A stretch of 64,000 nt of DNA. It comes from Subtercola boreus (lineage in GTDB: Bacteria > Actinomycetota > Actinomycetes > Actinomycetales > Microbacteriaceae). Position 1 is the first letter of the stretch. Every line of letters begins with the position of its first letter. Under the pieces are notes generated by a model that saw nothing but the letters and a program-made list of their open reading frames with translations, did not search any database and was not told where the DNA came from. A program made the translations under genes and the position numbers. Positions 35,719 to 44,650 of the stretch are shown one piece after another. The DNA lies in contig NZ_NBXD01000002.1 in NCBI RefSeq assembly GCF_003399645.1, forward strand, positions 358,746 through 422,745. The letters run 5' to 3'.

Positions 35719-37325
35719 TGCAGTCCCATCGTTCGGTAGCGCTTCAGTCTGGCCGTCAGGCGGTCTTCCGCGCGTTCGGCTGTGAGCTCGGCGAGGGCGT
35801 GTTCGACCGCGGCGCCGATCCTCAGGCAGAACGCGGCGGGCTCGTCTGCGGCATCCGGATGCTCGGGCACGACGTGATCGACGATGCCGTTGTTCAGCAG
35901 TGCGGTCGAAGCCACCCCCTGCGCTTCGGCGAGTTCGGCAGCGTGCTCGGTGTCGCGGAACAGGATGGCGCTCGCACCCTCGGGCGGCAGTGGCGAGAGC
36001 CAGCCGTGCTGGGCCGAGAGCGTGACGTCTGCGGGCAGGAGCGCCAGTGCGCCGCCGCCGGTTCCCTCGCCGAGGATGACCGAGACGGTGGGGCTCGGCA
36101 GCATGATGAGCTCGGCGAGGCAGCGGGCGATCTCGCCGGCGAGCCCGCCCTCCTCGGCGGCCTTCGAGAGGGCGGCACCGGGGGTGTCGATGACCGTGAC
36201 GAGGGGGATGCCGAGCTCGTGCGAGAGGCGGATGCCACGGCGGGCCTCCCGAAGCGCTGCCGGGCCGAGGGGTGCACCGCTTCGGCGAGGGAGCCGGTCG
36301 TGGCCGAGCACGATGCAGGGCTGGCTGCCGAAACGGGCGAGGGCGAGGAGGAGGCCCGGGTCGCTCTCGCCCTGCCCGGTGCCGTTCAGCGGGAGCACGT
36401 CGGAGGCGGCGGTGCGAAGGAGGGCACGCAGGCCGGGCCTCGTGGCGCGGCGCGAGCGGGTGATCGAATCCCAGGCCGAGACGAGGGTGCCGGTGAAGCG
36501 CTCCAGCTCGGCGGGCGGCCCGGCGGGCGGGGTCGTGCCCGCGCCGGGAGCGCCGGCTGCGCCGCCCGCGCTCGGCGTGCGACCCGCCCCGGGCGTGCCA
36601 GCTGCGCCACCCGCGCCGCCGCCGCCACCCGCCCCGCCGAGCAGCACCGACAGCGCCCGGTCGATCAGGCCGGGCAGGCGCTCGGGTGCCACCACGGCAT
36701 CGACGAGCCCGTGGCGGAACATGTTCTCCGACGTCTGCACTCCCTCCGGGAACTCGTCACCGTAGAGTGCCTCGTACACCCGCGGGCCGAGGAAGCCGAC
36801 GAGCGCACCGGGCTCCGCCACGGTGACGTGCCCGAGCGACGCCCATGACGCCATCACGCCACCGGTCGTCGGATGCCGGAGGTACACGAGGTAGGGCAGT
36901 CCGGCCGCGCGATGCGCTGCGACCGCCGCCGAGATCTTCACCATCGAGAGAAACGCGACCGTTCCCTCCTGCATGCGTGTTCCACCCGAGGCGGGCCCGG
37001 CGAGGATCGGGATGCGCTCCCGCGTGGCGCGCTCGATCGCCTCGACGAGCCGCTCGGCTGCAGCGACCCCGATCGATCCGGCCAAAAAAGAGAACTCGCA
37101 GACGATCACGGCCACCCGTCGGCCCCGGATCAGGCCCTCGCCGGTGAGAACCGACTCGTCGGCTCCGCTCCGGGCAGCGGCGCGCGAGAGCGCGTCGGCA
37201 TATGCGGCATCCGGATGCACGTCGACGACGGGCTCGTCCCACGAGGCGAAGGTACCGTCGTCGGTGATCAGGTCGATGAGCGCCCGGGCACCCAGGTGGG
37301 TGGCGGTGTTGGCTGCGGTGGTCAT
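35715..37325 (-). CDS. Fused acetyl-CoA carboxylase carboxyltransferase (beta-alpha, AccDA type)
   Basis: A 536-residue fusion of two crotonase-fold carboxyltransferase domains. The AccD-like N-terminal half (GRRVAVIVCEFSFLAGSIG, ASGGTRMQEG, ASLGHVTVAEPGALVGFLGP) has no N-terminal zinc ribbon. The AccA-like C-terminal half (GIPLVTVIDTPGAALSKAAEEGG, ILGEGTGGGALALLPAD) follows a Gly/Ala/Pro linker (~232-275). Such enzymes transfer CO2 between biotin and an acyl-CoA. No biotin carboxylase or carrier gene lies nearby, so partners are elsewhere. Placed between a CoA transferase and an esterase, it may act on a CoA intermediate of the pathway, possibly in the decarboxylating direction (inference). 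Confidence 0.85.
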   Translation of the reverse strand: MTTAANTATHLGARALIDLITDDGTFASWDEPVVDVHPDAAYADALSRAAARSGADESVLTGEGLIRGRRVAVIVCEFSFLAGSIGVAAAERLVEAIERATRERIPILAGPASGGTRMQEGTVAFLSMVKISAAVAAHRAAGLPYLVYLRHPTTGGVMASWASLGHVTVAEPGALVGFLGPRVYEALYGDEFPEGVQTSENMFRHGLVDAVVAPERLPGLIDRALSVLLGGAGGGGGAGGAAGTPGAGRTPSAGGAAGAPGAGTTPPAGPPAELERFTGTLVSAWDSITRSRRATRPGLRALLRTAASDVLPLNGTGQGESDPGLLLALARFGSQPCIVLGHDRLPRRSGAPLGPAALREARRGIRLSHELGIPLVTVIDTPGAALSKAAEEGGLAGEIARCLAELIMLPSPTVSVILGEGTGGGALALLPADVTLSAQHGWLSPLPPEGASAILFRDTEHAAELAEAQGVASTALLNNGIVDHVVPEHPDAADEPAAFCLRIGAAVEHALAELTAERAEDRLTARLKRYRTMGLQ

Positions 37326-38563
37326 GGGGTCGGCACCACGTCGCCCACGGTTTCGCCGAGCCAGGCGCGCACGGAGACGGCGTGCTGGTCGAGCGTCGGG
37401 GGGGTGCTGTGCGACATCCGGGTGGTCTCGACCTCGCGCTCGCCGCTCGCGTCGAAGAAGCGCAGCGGCGAACCGGGCAGGTCGATGCGGCCCAGCACAG
37501 GATGCGAGACGGTCGCGATGAGGTTCTGGGTGCGCACCTGCGGCCAGGCGTACACCTCGTCGAGCGTGCGCACGGTTCCCGCGGGGATACCGGCCTCGGC
37601 GAGCAGGGCGAGGAGATCATCCGGAGCGTACGCGGCGAAGACGCGCTCGACCAGCTCGATCGTCGCGGCGCGGTTCGCGACCCGTTCGGCGTTGGTGCCG
37701 AAGCCCGGGGCCGCCGGATCGAGGCCGAACCGGGTGCAGAACTTCTGCCAGAGGCTCTCGCTTCCGACGCTGATCTGCACGGCGCCACCTTCGCACCGGA
37801 AGAGTCCGTAGGGTGCTATGGAGGGGTGGTGGTTGCCCTGCGCCACGGGCACCTCGCCCGCGACAGTGGTTCGCGTGCCCTGGAAGGCGTGCACGCCGAC
37901 GATCGAGGCGAGCAGCGAGGTGCGCACGACCTGCCCGCGGCCCGTCGACTCGCGTTCGTAGAGTGCGGCGATCACGCCGGTGGCACCGTGGATGCCCGCC
38001 AGCAGGTCGGCGATCGGAACCCCCACGCGCTGGGGGTCCTCCGGCGACGACCCGGTCAGCGACATCAGGCCCGCCTCGCCCTGCACGATCTGGTCGTAGC
38101 CCGCACGGCAGCCCTCGGGCCCATCGTGCCCGAACCCGGTGATCGACAGCAGCACGAGCCGCGGGTTCAGCTCGGCGAGGCGGTGCGTCGAGAAGCCGAG
38201 CCGTTCCATCACGCCGGTGCGGAAGTTCTCGACCACGACGTCGGCGCGTTCGATCAGGGCGGTCAGCAGCATCCGGCCGTCGTCGCTTTTGAGGTCGACG
38301 GCGACCGATTCTTTGTTGCGGTTGCAGCTGAGAAAGTAGGTGGCCTGGCGATCGTCGTCGGGCCCGACGAAGGGTGGTCCCCAGCCGCGGGTGTCGTCAC
38401 CGGTGCCCGGCGTCTCGAGTTTGATCACACGGGCGCCGAGGTCACCGAGCATCATCGCGGCGTGCGGGCCGGCGAGGGCGCGGCTCAGGTCGACGACCAG
38501 CAGGCCGGCGAGCGGGCCGATGGGTGCGGCACCGGCCTCGGAGAGCAGGGTCTCGACGCTCAT
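37322..38563 (-). CDS. CaiB/BaiF family (class III) CoA transferase
   Basis: A 413-residue CoA transferase. The start LAGLLVVDLSRALAGPHAAMMLGDLGARVIKLE is family-typical, with the RN-KES-like NRNKESVAVDLKS and the catalytic aspartate region YDQIVQGEAGLMSLTG. It moves CoA between carboxylic acids and would activate an acid produced by the pathway. Four-base ATGA overlaps link it to both neighbours (DUF3500 before it, AccDA after it). Confidence 0.92.
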   Translation of the reverse strand: MSVETLLSEAGAAPIGPLAGLLVVDLSRALAGPHAAMMLGDLGARVIKLETPGTGDDTRGWGPPFVGPDDDRQATYFLSCNRNKESVAVDLKSDDGRMLLTALIERADVVVENFRTGVMERLGFSTHRLAELNPRLVLLSITGFGHDGPEGCRAGYDQIVQGEAGLMSLTGSSPEDPQRVGVPIADLLAGIHGATGVIAALYERESTGRGQVVRTSLLASIVGVHAFQGTRTTVAGEVPVAQGNHHPSIAPYGLFRCEGGAVQISVGSESLWQKFCTRFGLDPAAPGFGTNAERVANRAATIELVERVFAAYAPDDLLALLAEAGIPAGTVRTLDEVYAWPQVRTQNLIATVSHPVLGRIDLPGSPLRFFDASGEREVETTRMSHSTPPTLDQHAVSVRAWLGETVGDVVPTP

Positions 38564-39798
38564 GCGACCAGCTTTCGGCCGGTCGCGCGTTCGACGAGAA
38601 CGCGACCGTAGTCGTTCGCATTCGGGGTGCGGATGACCGTGTGGATGTGGAAGTCGCCGGGTTCGTCATTCGAGAGGAACACGCCGGTGTGGTGGTCGAG
38701 TTCGAGCATCGTGACGGGGCTCTGGATGCGGAAGTAGAACGGCTCTGCGCCCTCGTGTCCGCCGATCCAGGAGAACCGGGTCTCGTCGAAGTGGGCTTCG
38801 ATGTGCGCGAGTTTCGCCGCGGCCGGCCCGGCCGGCAGAAAGGCGAAGAACTGTCGTGCCAGCTCCAGCACGAGCTGTTTTCCGCGCTCGCCGAACTCGG
38901 TGACCCGCACGCCCTCGTACGGCACAACGGCGTTGTCGCGGAAGCACCCGCCGAGGTGACGCTCGTCGCCGGCATGGATGCGCCCGGGCGGCATCGCGGG
39001 ATCCACCAGCTGGGCGTAGCTGATGACACGCTGCCGCACTGACGGTTCGAGGGTGCGCATCAGCTCGCGGGCCGTGTGGATGCGGTCGTCGAACACCCGG
39101 AGGCCGGCGCGCGGCCCATCGTCGACGACACTCGGCTCTGCCCCGAGAAAGACGGGTGACAGCACGAGCTGGCCGCCGATGACGACGGCGTTCAGCGCGA
39201 CGTGGTGCCCGAACAGCTGCCAGCCCCACGGTTCGGTTCGGCTCGGTTCGCCGTAGAGCGCGAAGTTGTAGCTCCGCTCGTTCATCAGCGCCGGCAGCTC
39301 CACGGCCGCCCCGAGGTACCCGTTGATGTACATCAGGTCGCGCACCAACCGGTACCCCTCGGGGCTCAGGGTCGCTTCGACGATGGCGAGGATGGCGTCG
39401 ACCGTCTCGTCGGCGAGCTCGTCGAGCCGCAGCCCGGTATCGTGCTGCATGAACTCCGGGTTCGCCCAGGTGCGCCACTCGTGCGCGTCGAGCGGGTAGC
39501 GGAGGCGTGCCGTCTGCTCGGCGGGCAGGGCAGCGAGCAGAGAGGATGCCGCGGCCGTCATCTCGCGAACGGGTGCGCTCTCCTCGCGGAGGTCGAACAG
39601 CCCGGGCTGAACCTCTCCGTCGGTGGTGAGCCCGACATAGGGCTCGGGGTAGAGCTTCGCCCAGCCCTCGATCATGGGCCCGGCGAAGCTGTCGGTCTTC
39701 GCCTGTTCGGCGTACGCGCGCGCATCCAGGCCGCGGAGGGAGGCGACCCTCGCATCGTCGGGGGAATAGAGATAGTCGCGAAAGTTCGAGCTGGTCAC
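38560..39798 (-). CDS. DUF3500 family protein
   Basis: A 412-residue cytosolic protein of the uncharacterised DUF3500 family. Conserved-looking blocks are WRTWANPEFM, GLRLDELADE, NFALYGEPSRTEPWGWQLFGHH, and near the C-terminus YFRIQSPVTMLELDHHTGVFLSNDEPGDFHIH with several histidines that could bind metal. No signal peptide or membrane helix. It is locked into the catabolic operon by four-base overlaps on both sides, so a catalytic step on the aromatic or ring-opened intermediate is likely. The reaction is unknown. Confidence 0.85.
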   Translation of the reverse strand: MTSSNFRDYLYSPDDARVASLRGLDARAYAEQAKTDSFAGPMIEGWAKLYPEPYVGLTTDGEVQPGLFDLREESAPVREMTAAASSLLAALPAEQTARLRYPLDAHEWRTWANPEFMQHDTGLRLDELADETVDAILAIVEATLSPEGYRLVRDLMYINGYLGAAVELPALMNERSYNFALYGEPSRTEPWGWQLFGHHVALNAVVIGGQLVLSPVFLGAEPSVVDDGPRAGLRVFDDRIHTARELMRTLEPSVRQRVISYAQLVDPAMPPGRIHAGDERHLGGCFRDNAVVPYEGVRVTEFGERGKQLVLELARQFFAFLPAGPAAAKLAHIEAHFDETRFSWIGGHEGAEPFYFRIQSPVTMLELDHHTGVFLSNDEPGDFHIHTVIRTPNANDYGRVLVERATGRKLVA

Positions 39799-41462
39799 GG
39801 AGTGGCCTCCTGGAGTGAGTGCGCCCAGCCTGCGGCGAGGTCGAGTGCGGTGGCGGCATCCGAAGCGCTCGATCCGCGCCAGGCGACGTGCTGGTCGGGC
39901 CGAACGAGAACGGCGGGGGCGCCCCAGCGGGCGAAGAGGGTGGGTTCGTCGAGCGCGACGGTGTGAACGGGGATGTCGTGCCGGTTGCTGCCCCCGAGGC
40001 CGTTGCCGATCTCCGCCCCGGCGGCGACGAGCAGCGTGAACCCTCGGTCGTCGAGCAGGTCGTAGAGAGACGAGCCGTCGGCGAGCCAGGCGTGGGGGAG
40101 CAGCATCCCGGGCCGGGCCGACGGCACGTACACGATCGGGCTCTGGGGTGGTTCCGGCTCGGCATCGGCCGCGACGAGCGGCGACTCGGCGTAGGAATAC
40201 CCGAGCACCAGCCCGAGCGAGCTGAACTCGCTCCGTTTGACCTCCAGGGCGTCGGAGGCCCGGGCGCGAAGCGTCTCGCCCTCTGTGCTGTCGCTGCCGA
40301 GGAGGGTGTCAGCGAAGTCGTTGGCGAGAGCGCGGCCGTTGGTGGCGGCATCCCGGATCGTGCGCTCGGCGACCGGCCGGCGTTCGAGCTCGTAGCTGTC
40401 GAGCAGTGCTTCGCCGCCCCAACCGTCGAGGGTCGCAGCCAGCTTCCAGCCCAGGTTGGCGGCGTCACCGATGCAGGTGTTGAAGCCGTGGCCACCCCAC
40501 GGCGGGTTCAGGTGTGCGGCGTCGCCGATCAGGTAGACACCGTCGCGGCCGTAGCTGTCGGCGAGAAGCATACGGGCGGTCCAGGGGTCGGTCGCGACGA
40601 CCTCGACGTCGATGTCGGCTCCCGCCATCGCCCGAATGAGTGCCGCCGGGTCGAGGTCGTTCCGCTCGATGTCGACACCCTGCACGATCGCCCACCACCT
40701 GTCGGCGAGATCTGCGCGACCGATGATGCCCGAGGCATCCGGGGACATCACCCAGTACTGCACGGCGGGATCGAGCGTGACCGCCTGGGCGAGTTGCGTC
40801 GAGCGGAACAGCACATTCAGGTTGGAGCGGTTCGCGGAGCCGCCCTGCATCGCGATACCGAGGCTCTTGCGAACGACGGAGGCGCCGCCATCCGCTCCGA
40901 CAACGAAATCGGCGTGCACCCGCCGGGTGCCGCCCTCGGAGTCGGAGACGGTCACCGTGTGGCCTTCGACCGAAGTCACGCTGAGGCCGGTGCAGAGCGT
41001 GACGAGGTCGGAGCGCCGGGCCGCCGCCCGCAGCACCGTCTCGACGACGGGTTGCGGAACCTGTTGGCCGGCCTCCGGCTGCAGCTCGAACCGGTCACGG
41101 TGGAGCTGGAAGGCGTGACGGAACCGCTTCACCTCGAACCCGGTCAGGCTCGAACAGAAGATCACATCCTCCGAGTACCGGGCGTCGAGCGCGGCCGCCG
41201 CCCGGAGGTCCTCCGCGAGCCCGAGGCGGCGCAGGTGGGTCATCGTACGGGCGTTCGTCGTCTTCGCCCGCGGCCGGTGCGGGTCGACATCCACTCGCGG
41301 TTCGATGACGAGCGACCCGATGCCGCGGTGCGCGAGTTCGAGCGCCAGGAACAGTCCGCTCGGCCCGCCGCCGGCCACCAGCACGGGCACGCGGTCGGGG
41401 AGCGAGGCCAGCTCGGCCGGTCCGGCCGGCTCCTCCGGTGGTTCCGGGAGTGGTGTGTTCAT
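39795..41462 (-). CDS. FAD-dependent aromatic monooxygenase (PheA/MhpA type)
   Basis: Flavoprotein hydroxylase of 555 residues. The FAD motif is VAGGGPSGLFLALELAHRG (~22-40), the DG motif is FVVGADGGASVVRKSLGI (~175), and the second FAD motif is VYLIGDAAHLNPPWGGHGFNTC (~300). A C-terminal thioredoxin-like domain (~430-555) is as in phenol hydroxylase-type enzymes. It would hydroxylate a phenolic ring with NAD(P)H and O2. The ATG at 41462 overlaps the FAH stop by one base (TGATG). The open frame continues far upstream, but that part is the shadow of the FAH gene. Confidence 0.92.
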   Translation of the reverse strand: MNTPLPEPPEEPAGPAELASLPDRVPVLVAGGGPSGLFLALELAHRGIGSLVIEPRVDVDPHRPRAKTTNARTMTHLRRLGLAEDLRAAAALDARYSEDVIFCSSLTGFEVKRFRHAFQLHRDRFELQPEAGQQVPQPVVETVLRAAARRSDLVTLCTGLSVTSVEGHTVTVSDSEGGTRRVHADFVVGADGGASVVRKSLGIAMQGGSANRSNLNVLFRSTQLAQAVTLDPAVQYWVMSPDASGIIGRADLADRWWAIVQGVDIERNDLDPAALIRAMAGADIDVEVVATDPWTARMLLADSYGRDGVYLIGDAAHLNPPWGGHGFNTCIGDAANLGWKLAATLDGWGGEALLDSYELERRPVAERTIRDAATNGRALANDFADTLLGSDSTEGETLRARASDALEVKRSEFSSLGLVLGYSYAESPLVAADAEPEPPQSPIVYVPSARPGMLLPHAWLADGSSLYDLLDDRGFTLLVAAGAEIGNGLGGSNRHDIPVHTVALDEPTLFARWGAPAVLVRPDQHVAWRGSSASDAATALDLAAGWAHSLQEATP

Positions 41463-42301
41463 CACGCGCCCTCGCGGGCTGACGGCCCACCGATCGGGGT
41501 GACCAGGGTGCCGAGACGCTCGATCTCCACCTCGACGGTGTCGCCCTCGCCGAGGTACCACGGCGGGGTGCGCACGTAGCCGACGCCCTCGGGCGTGCCG
41601 CTGACGATGACGTCGCCCGGGTGCAGGGTGAGGGTGCTGCTGATCAGGGAGATGATGTTCGGAATGGAGAAGATCAGGTCGCGCGTGTTGCCGTTCTGAA
41701 CCTCTGTTCCGTTGACACGGGTGCGCACCTGCAGGCCGTCTTCGAGGCTGCCCACCTCGTCGGCCGTCACCAGCGGGCCGGCGGGTCCGCTCTTGTCGGC
41801 GTTCTTGCCGAGGGTCCACTGGGCGGTGAGCTTCTGGGCGCGACGGGCGGTGAGGTCGTTGAAGGTCGAATAGCCGAAGACGGATGCCGCGGCCTCCGCC
41901 TCGTCGGCGTCGAAGACGTTCGTGCCGACGTAGGCCGCGACCTCGGCCTCCCAGTCGAGGCCCTTTTCGCCGAGCGGCAGCGGAACGGCGACGCCGCTCA
42001 CCGAGAGCGAGGCGGTCCAGCGGCCGAAGATCGTGGGGTACTCGGGTGGGGTGAAGCCGCCCTCTGCGGCATGGGCCCGGTAGTTGAGCCCGATGCAGAA
42101 GACCCGTGCCGACGCGGGGACGAACGGGATCTCCTGACACTCGCCGTGAGAGAGGGCGTCGCCGGTCGCGGTCTCGGCCCGCTTCATCCAGCCGGCTGCG
42201 TCGCCCCAGAACTCGGTGACGGTCGCGATCGGCAGTAGGCCATCGTCGTCGAGGCGGGCGACCCACGGGGTGCCGCCGATATCGATGCTGATGAATCTCA
42301 T
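41462..42301 (-). CDS. Fumarylacetoacetate hydrolase (FAH) family protein
   Basis: A 279-residue metal-dependent hydrolase or decarboxylase. The substrate loop is FCIGLNYRAHAAEG (~69), the metal ligands are in DWEAEVAAYVG (~125) and in the lysine-bearing QKLTAQWTLGKNADK, and the late motif is GDVIVSGTPEGVGYVR (~233). FAH enzymes cleave C-C bonds of ring-fission products in aromatic catabolism. First gene of the operon. A TATAACCATTTG box lies 59 bp upstream of its start. Confidence 0.92.
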   Translation of the reverse strand: MRFISIDIGGTPWVARLDDDGLLPIATVTEFWGDAAGWMKRAETATGDALSHGECQEIPFVPASARVFCIGLNYRAHAAEGGFTPPEYPTIFGRWTASLSVSGVAVPLPLGEKGLDWEAEVAAYVGTNVFDADEAEAAASVFGYSTFNDLTARRAQKLTAQWTLGKNADKSGPAGPLVTADEVGSLEDGLQVRTRVNGTEVQNGNTRDLIFSIPNIISLISSTLTLHPGDVIVSGTPEGVGYVRTPPWYLGEGDTVEVEIERLGTLVTPIGGPSAREGA

Positions 42302-42359
42302 GGGGATCCGATCTCCGGCTGCTCTGCCGGCCTCTGGTCGCGCTATGGGCTGAATTAGG

Positions 42360-42371
42360 TATAACCATTTG
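42360..42371 (-). promoter_or_regulatory. Candidate GntR-regulator operator before the catabolic operon
   Basis: TATAACCATTTG (plus-strand reading), preceded by GG so that GGTATAACC forms an imperfect palindrome. The same 12-mer with one change occurs before the MFS gene. It lies 59 bp from the FAH start, a normal promoter-operator distance. Confidence 0.55.
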
Positions 42372-42457
42372 GAACGATAGGCGGACTGGCGACGGATGTC
42401 AACCGAGGGCGCCGCCCGTTGCCGAGGTCTGTTGCGCGTTCGCCGCCGCCCGGTGCG

Positions 42458-43141
42458 TCAGCGGCGATGCGAGTGCCGCGCCGCCGCCTCACGAGCCGTG
42501 GCCTCGTCGCCCGACGCGACCGCGTCGATGAGATCGAGGTGCAGCGCGATGCGGTGCGCGAAGTACGACTCGTCGTCGGTGGTGTCTTCACGGCTCGCCG
42601 CGACCGAGCTGGAGTCGACATATTCGAGCAGGCCGAGGTAGGTGCTCTTCAGCACCTGGTTCCGGCCGATGGCGGCGATACGGCGATGAAGGGCCCAGTT
42701 GCGGTGGATGAACAGCTCGGCGTCACCCGTCGAATCCACGATCGACTGCCCGAGCATCCGCAGGTCGTCCACGTCGGCATCGGTGCGGCTCGCAGCGGCC
42801 TGCGCCATCACCAGGCCCTCGAGCTCCTCGCGCATCTCGATGGCGTCCGCAATCGAGGAGGGCGAATCCTCCACCCTCAGCAGGGTGCGGCCGAGGCGCA
42901 CGATCGGATGCTGCGAGGCCACGAACAGGCCGCCGCCCGGGCCCGGCTTCGGCACGACCATCCCTCGGTCCTGCAGCAGACGCACGGCCTCGTTGACGGT
43001 GGCCCGGGCCATGCCCGACCCGACGCGCAACTCCTCTTTGTTGGTGATCCAGTCGTCGGGTTTCAGCCCGCGCTCACGGATGTCGGCCTCGACCTGTTCG
43101 ACGAGCACTTCTGCCCGCGTGAGGGATGTTCGGGTGGCCAT
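42458..43141 (-). CDS. GntR/FadR-family transcriptional regulator (FCD domain)
   Basis: A 227-residue repressor with an N-terminal winged helix (NKEELRVGSGMARATVNEAVRLLQDRGMV, ~28-60) and a C-terminal FCD ligand domain (~85-220; histidines in HRNWALHRRIA and HRIALHLDLIDAV could bind metal). It is divergent from the MFS transporter and lies at the head of the catabolic operon. With the shared boxes at 42360 and 43199 it probably represses both until the substrate or an intermediate is present. Confidence 0.88.
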   Translation of the reverse strand: MATRTSLTRAEVLVEQVEADIRERGLKPDDWITNKEELRVGSGMARATVNEAVRLLQDRGMVVPKPGPGGGLFVASQHPIVRLGRTLLRVEDSPSSIADAIEMREELEGLVMAQAAASRTDADVDDLRMLGQSIVDSTGDAELFIHRNWALHRRIAAIGRNQVLKSTYLGLLEYVDSSSVAASREDTTDDESYFAHRIALHLDLIDAVASGDEATAREAAARHSHRR

Positions 43142-43198
43142 GGCTTCATTGTCTCCCAGCCGGGTCGATCCGCATCATCCATAAAAAGAATAAACGGT

Positions 43199-43210
43199 TA
43201 TAACTATTTG
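43199..43210 (+). promoter_or_regulatory. Candidate GntR operator between regulator and MFS gene
   Basis: TATAACTATTTG, part of the near-palindrome GGTTATAACT. It lies 61 bp before the MFS start and 58 bp before the divergent GntR start, so one site could control both. Confidence 0.55.
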
Positions 43211-43270
43211 TGATATTACTTGTGGCAGAACCGATCACACCCGATCGGTCGCGATGCAAAGGTGCCCGCC

Positions 43271-44578
43271 ATGACCAATCCCGTGTCCCGTGACACTGCC
43301 GCGGCCTCGCCCGGCCTGTACACCCAGAGCGTTCCGACCGGCGGCTTTGCCAACCCTCGCGGAGGGTTCCTGTTCTTTCTCGGCTTCGCCGCCGTCGGAA
43401 CGGCGATGGCGCTGCTCGTGCCCGCGGTGCTGACGATCTCCCTGAAGGCGACCGTCATCGATCCGGCCAATGCGGGCACGATCGTCTCCATCGCGGTGGC
43501 GGTCGGAGCGCTCTTCTCTCTGGTGGCCCTGCCGCTGTTCGGGCGCATCAGCGACCGCATCACGTCACGCACCGGTCGCCGCCGTCCCCTGCTGGTGCTC
43601 GGTGCCCTGCTCATCGCGATCGGCGCCGTTGTGACCTTCGCGTCGAGCACCACGGCCGTGCTGACCGTTGGAAGTGTCTTCACGCAGGTCGGCTTCGCGG
43701 CGGCCACCGTGGCGGTCACCTCGGTCATTCCCGACCAGTTCGAGCCGCTGAAACGCGGGCCCGCATCATCCATCGTCGGCGTCTCACTGCCTGTCGGTGC
43801 GGTCATCGGACTGTTCATCGCCCAGCTGTTCTCGCCGACCCTCTCGCTGATGATCCTGGTTCCCGCGGCCGTCGGCGTGGTCGGCATCCTGCTGTTCGCC
43901 ATCGTTCTGAAAGACCGGCAGTTCTCCCGCAAGCAGCGCCCTCCGTTCACCGTCGTCTCGTTCTTCAGCACGTTCTGGGTCAACCCCGTGAAGAGCCCGG
44001 CCTTCGCCTGGGCCTGGTGGAGCCGGTTCCTGCTGTTCTTCGGCGTCGCCGCCGTTCAGGCCTACCAGGCCCTCTACCTCATCTTCGTGTTGCACTTCAG
44101 CCCGCAGGATGTCGCGGGCGCCGTGTTCCTCTCGACTCTCGTGCTCACCATCGCAGCACTCATCTTCGCCGCCATCGCCGGCAGGGTCTCCGACCGGATC
44201 GGCCGCCGCAAGCCCTTCGTCATGGCCTCGTCAGTGCTCTTCGCCATCGGCCTGCTGATCGCCGCCAATGCCAACTCGTTCCCGAGCTTCCTGCTCGCGA
44301 TCGGAGTCGTGGGCGTCGGCCAGGGCATCTACTTCGCCGTCGACCTCGCGCTCGTCACGCAGGTGCTGCCCGACCCCGACAATCCCGCGAAGGACATGGG
44401 CGTGATCGGGTTGGCCAACACCCTGCCCTCGTCTCTGGTGCCGGCCATCGCCCCCGCGATCCTCGCCATCGGTGCAACTGCCGCGCTCACCGCGAACTAC
44501 TCCGCGCTGTTCATCGCCGGAGCGATCGCCGCCGTGATCGGCGCCGTGCTGGTGCTGCCGATCCGCGGGGTGAAGTAG
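43271..44578 (+). CDS. MFS transporter
   Basis: Major facilitator with 12 predicted helices, 435 residues. The loop 2-3 signature is GRISDRITSRTGRRRP and its repeat in the second half is GRVSDRIGRRKPF. The long basic spacer between helices 6 and 7 (LKDRQFSRKQRPP) is typical. AAAGG lies nine bases before the ATG. In context it is the likely importer of the phenolic or glycoside substrate degraded by the neighbouring operon (inference). Divergent from the GntR gene. Confidence 0.92.
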   Translation: MTNPVSRDTAAASPGLYTQSVPTGGFANPRGGFLFFLGFAAVGTAMALLVPAVLTISLKATVIDPANAGTIVSIAVAVGALFSLVALPLFGRISDRITSRTGRRRPLLVLGALLIAIGAVVTFASSTTAVLTVGSVFTQVGFAAATVAVTSVIPDQFEPLKRGPASSIVGVSLPVGAVIGLFIAQLFSPTLSLMILVPAAVGVVGILLFAIVLKDRQFSRKQRPPFTVVSFFSTFWVNPVKSPAFAWAWWSRFLLFFGVAAVQAYQALYLIFVLHFSPQDVAGAVFLSTLVLTIAALIFAAIAGRVSDRIGRRKPFVMASSVLFAIGLLIAANANSFPSFLLAIGVVGVGQGIYFAVDLALVTQVLPDPDNPAKDMGVIGLANTLPSSLVPAIAPAILAIGATAALTANYSALFIAGAIAAVIGAVLVLPIRGVK

Positions 44579-44650
44579 GGCTTGCGACCTGGCGGTAGTC
44601 GGCGTTACTATTTACTGGTAGTCAGTGACATTGAGTAGATAGGCGTCCGA

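Noticed and set aside
41463..42368. Upstream extension of the FAD monooxygenase frame (about 300 further codons)
   Set aside because: The region is the FAH gene read in another frame; the FAD motif follows directly after ATG 41462.
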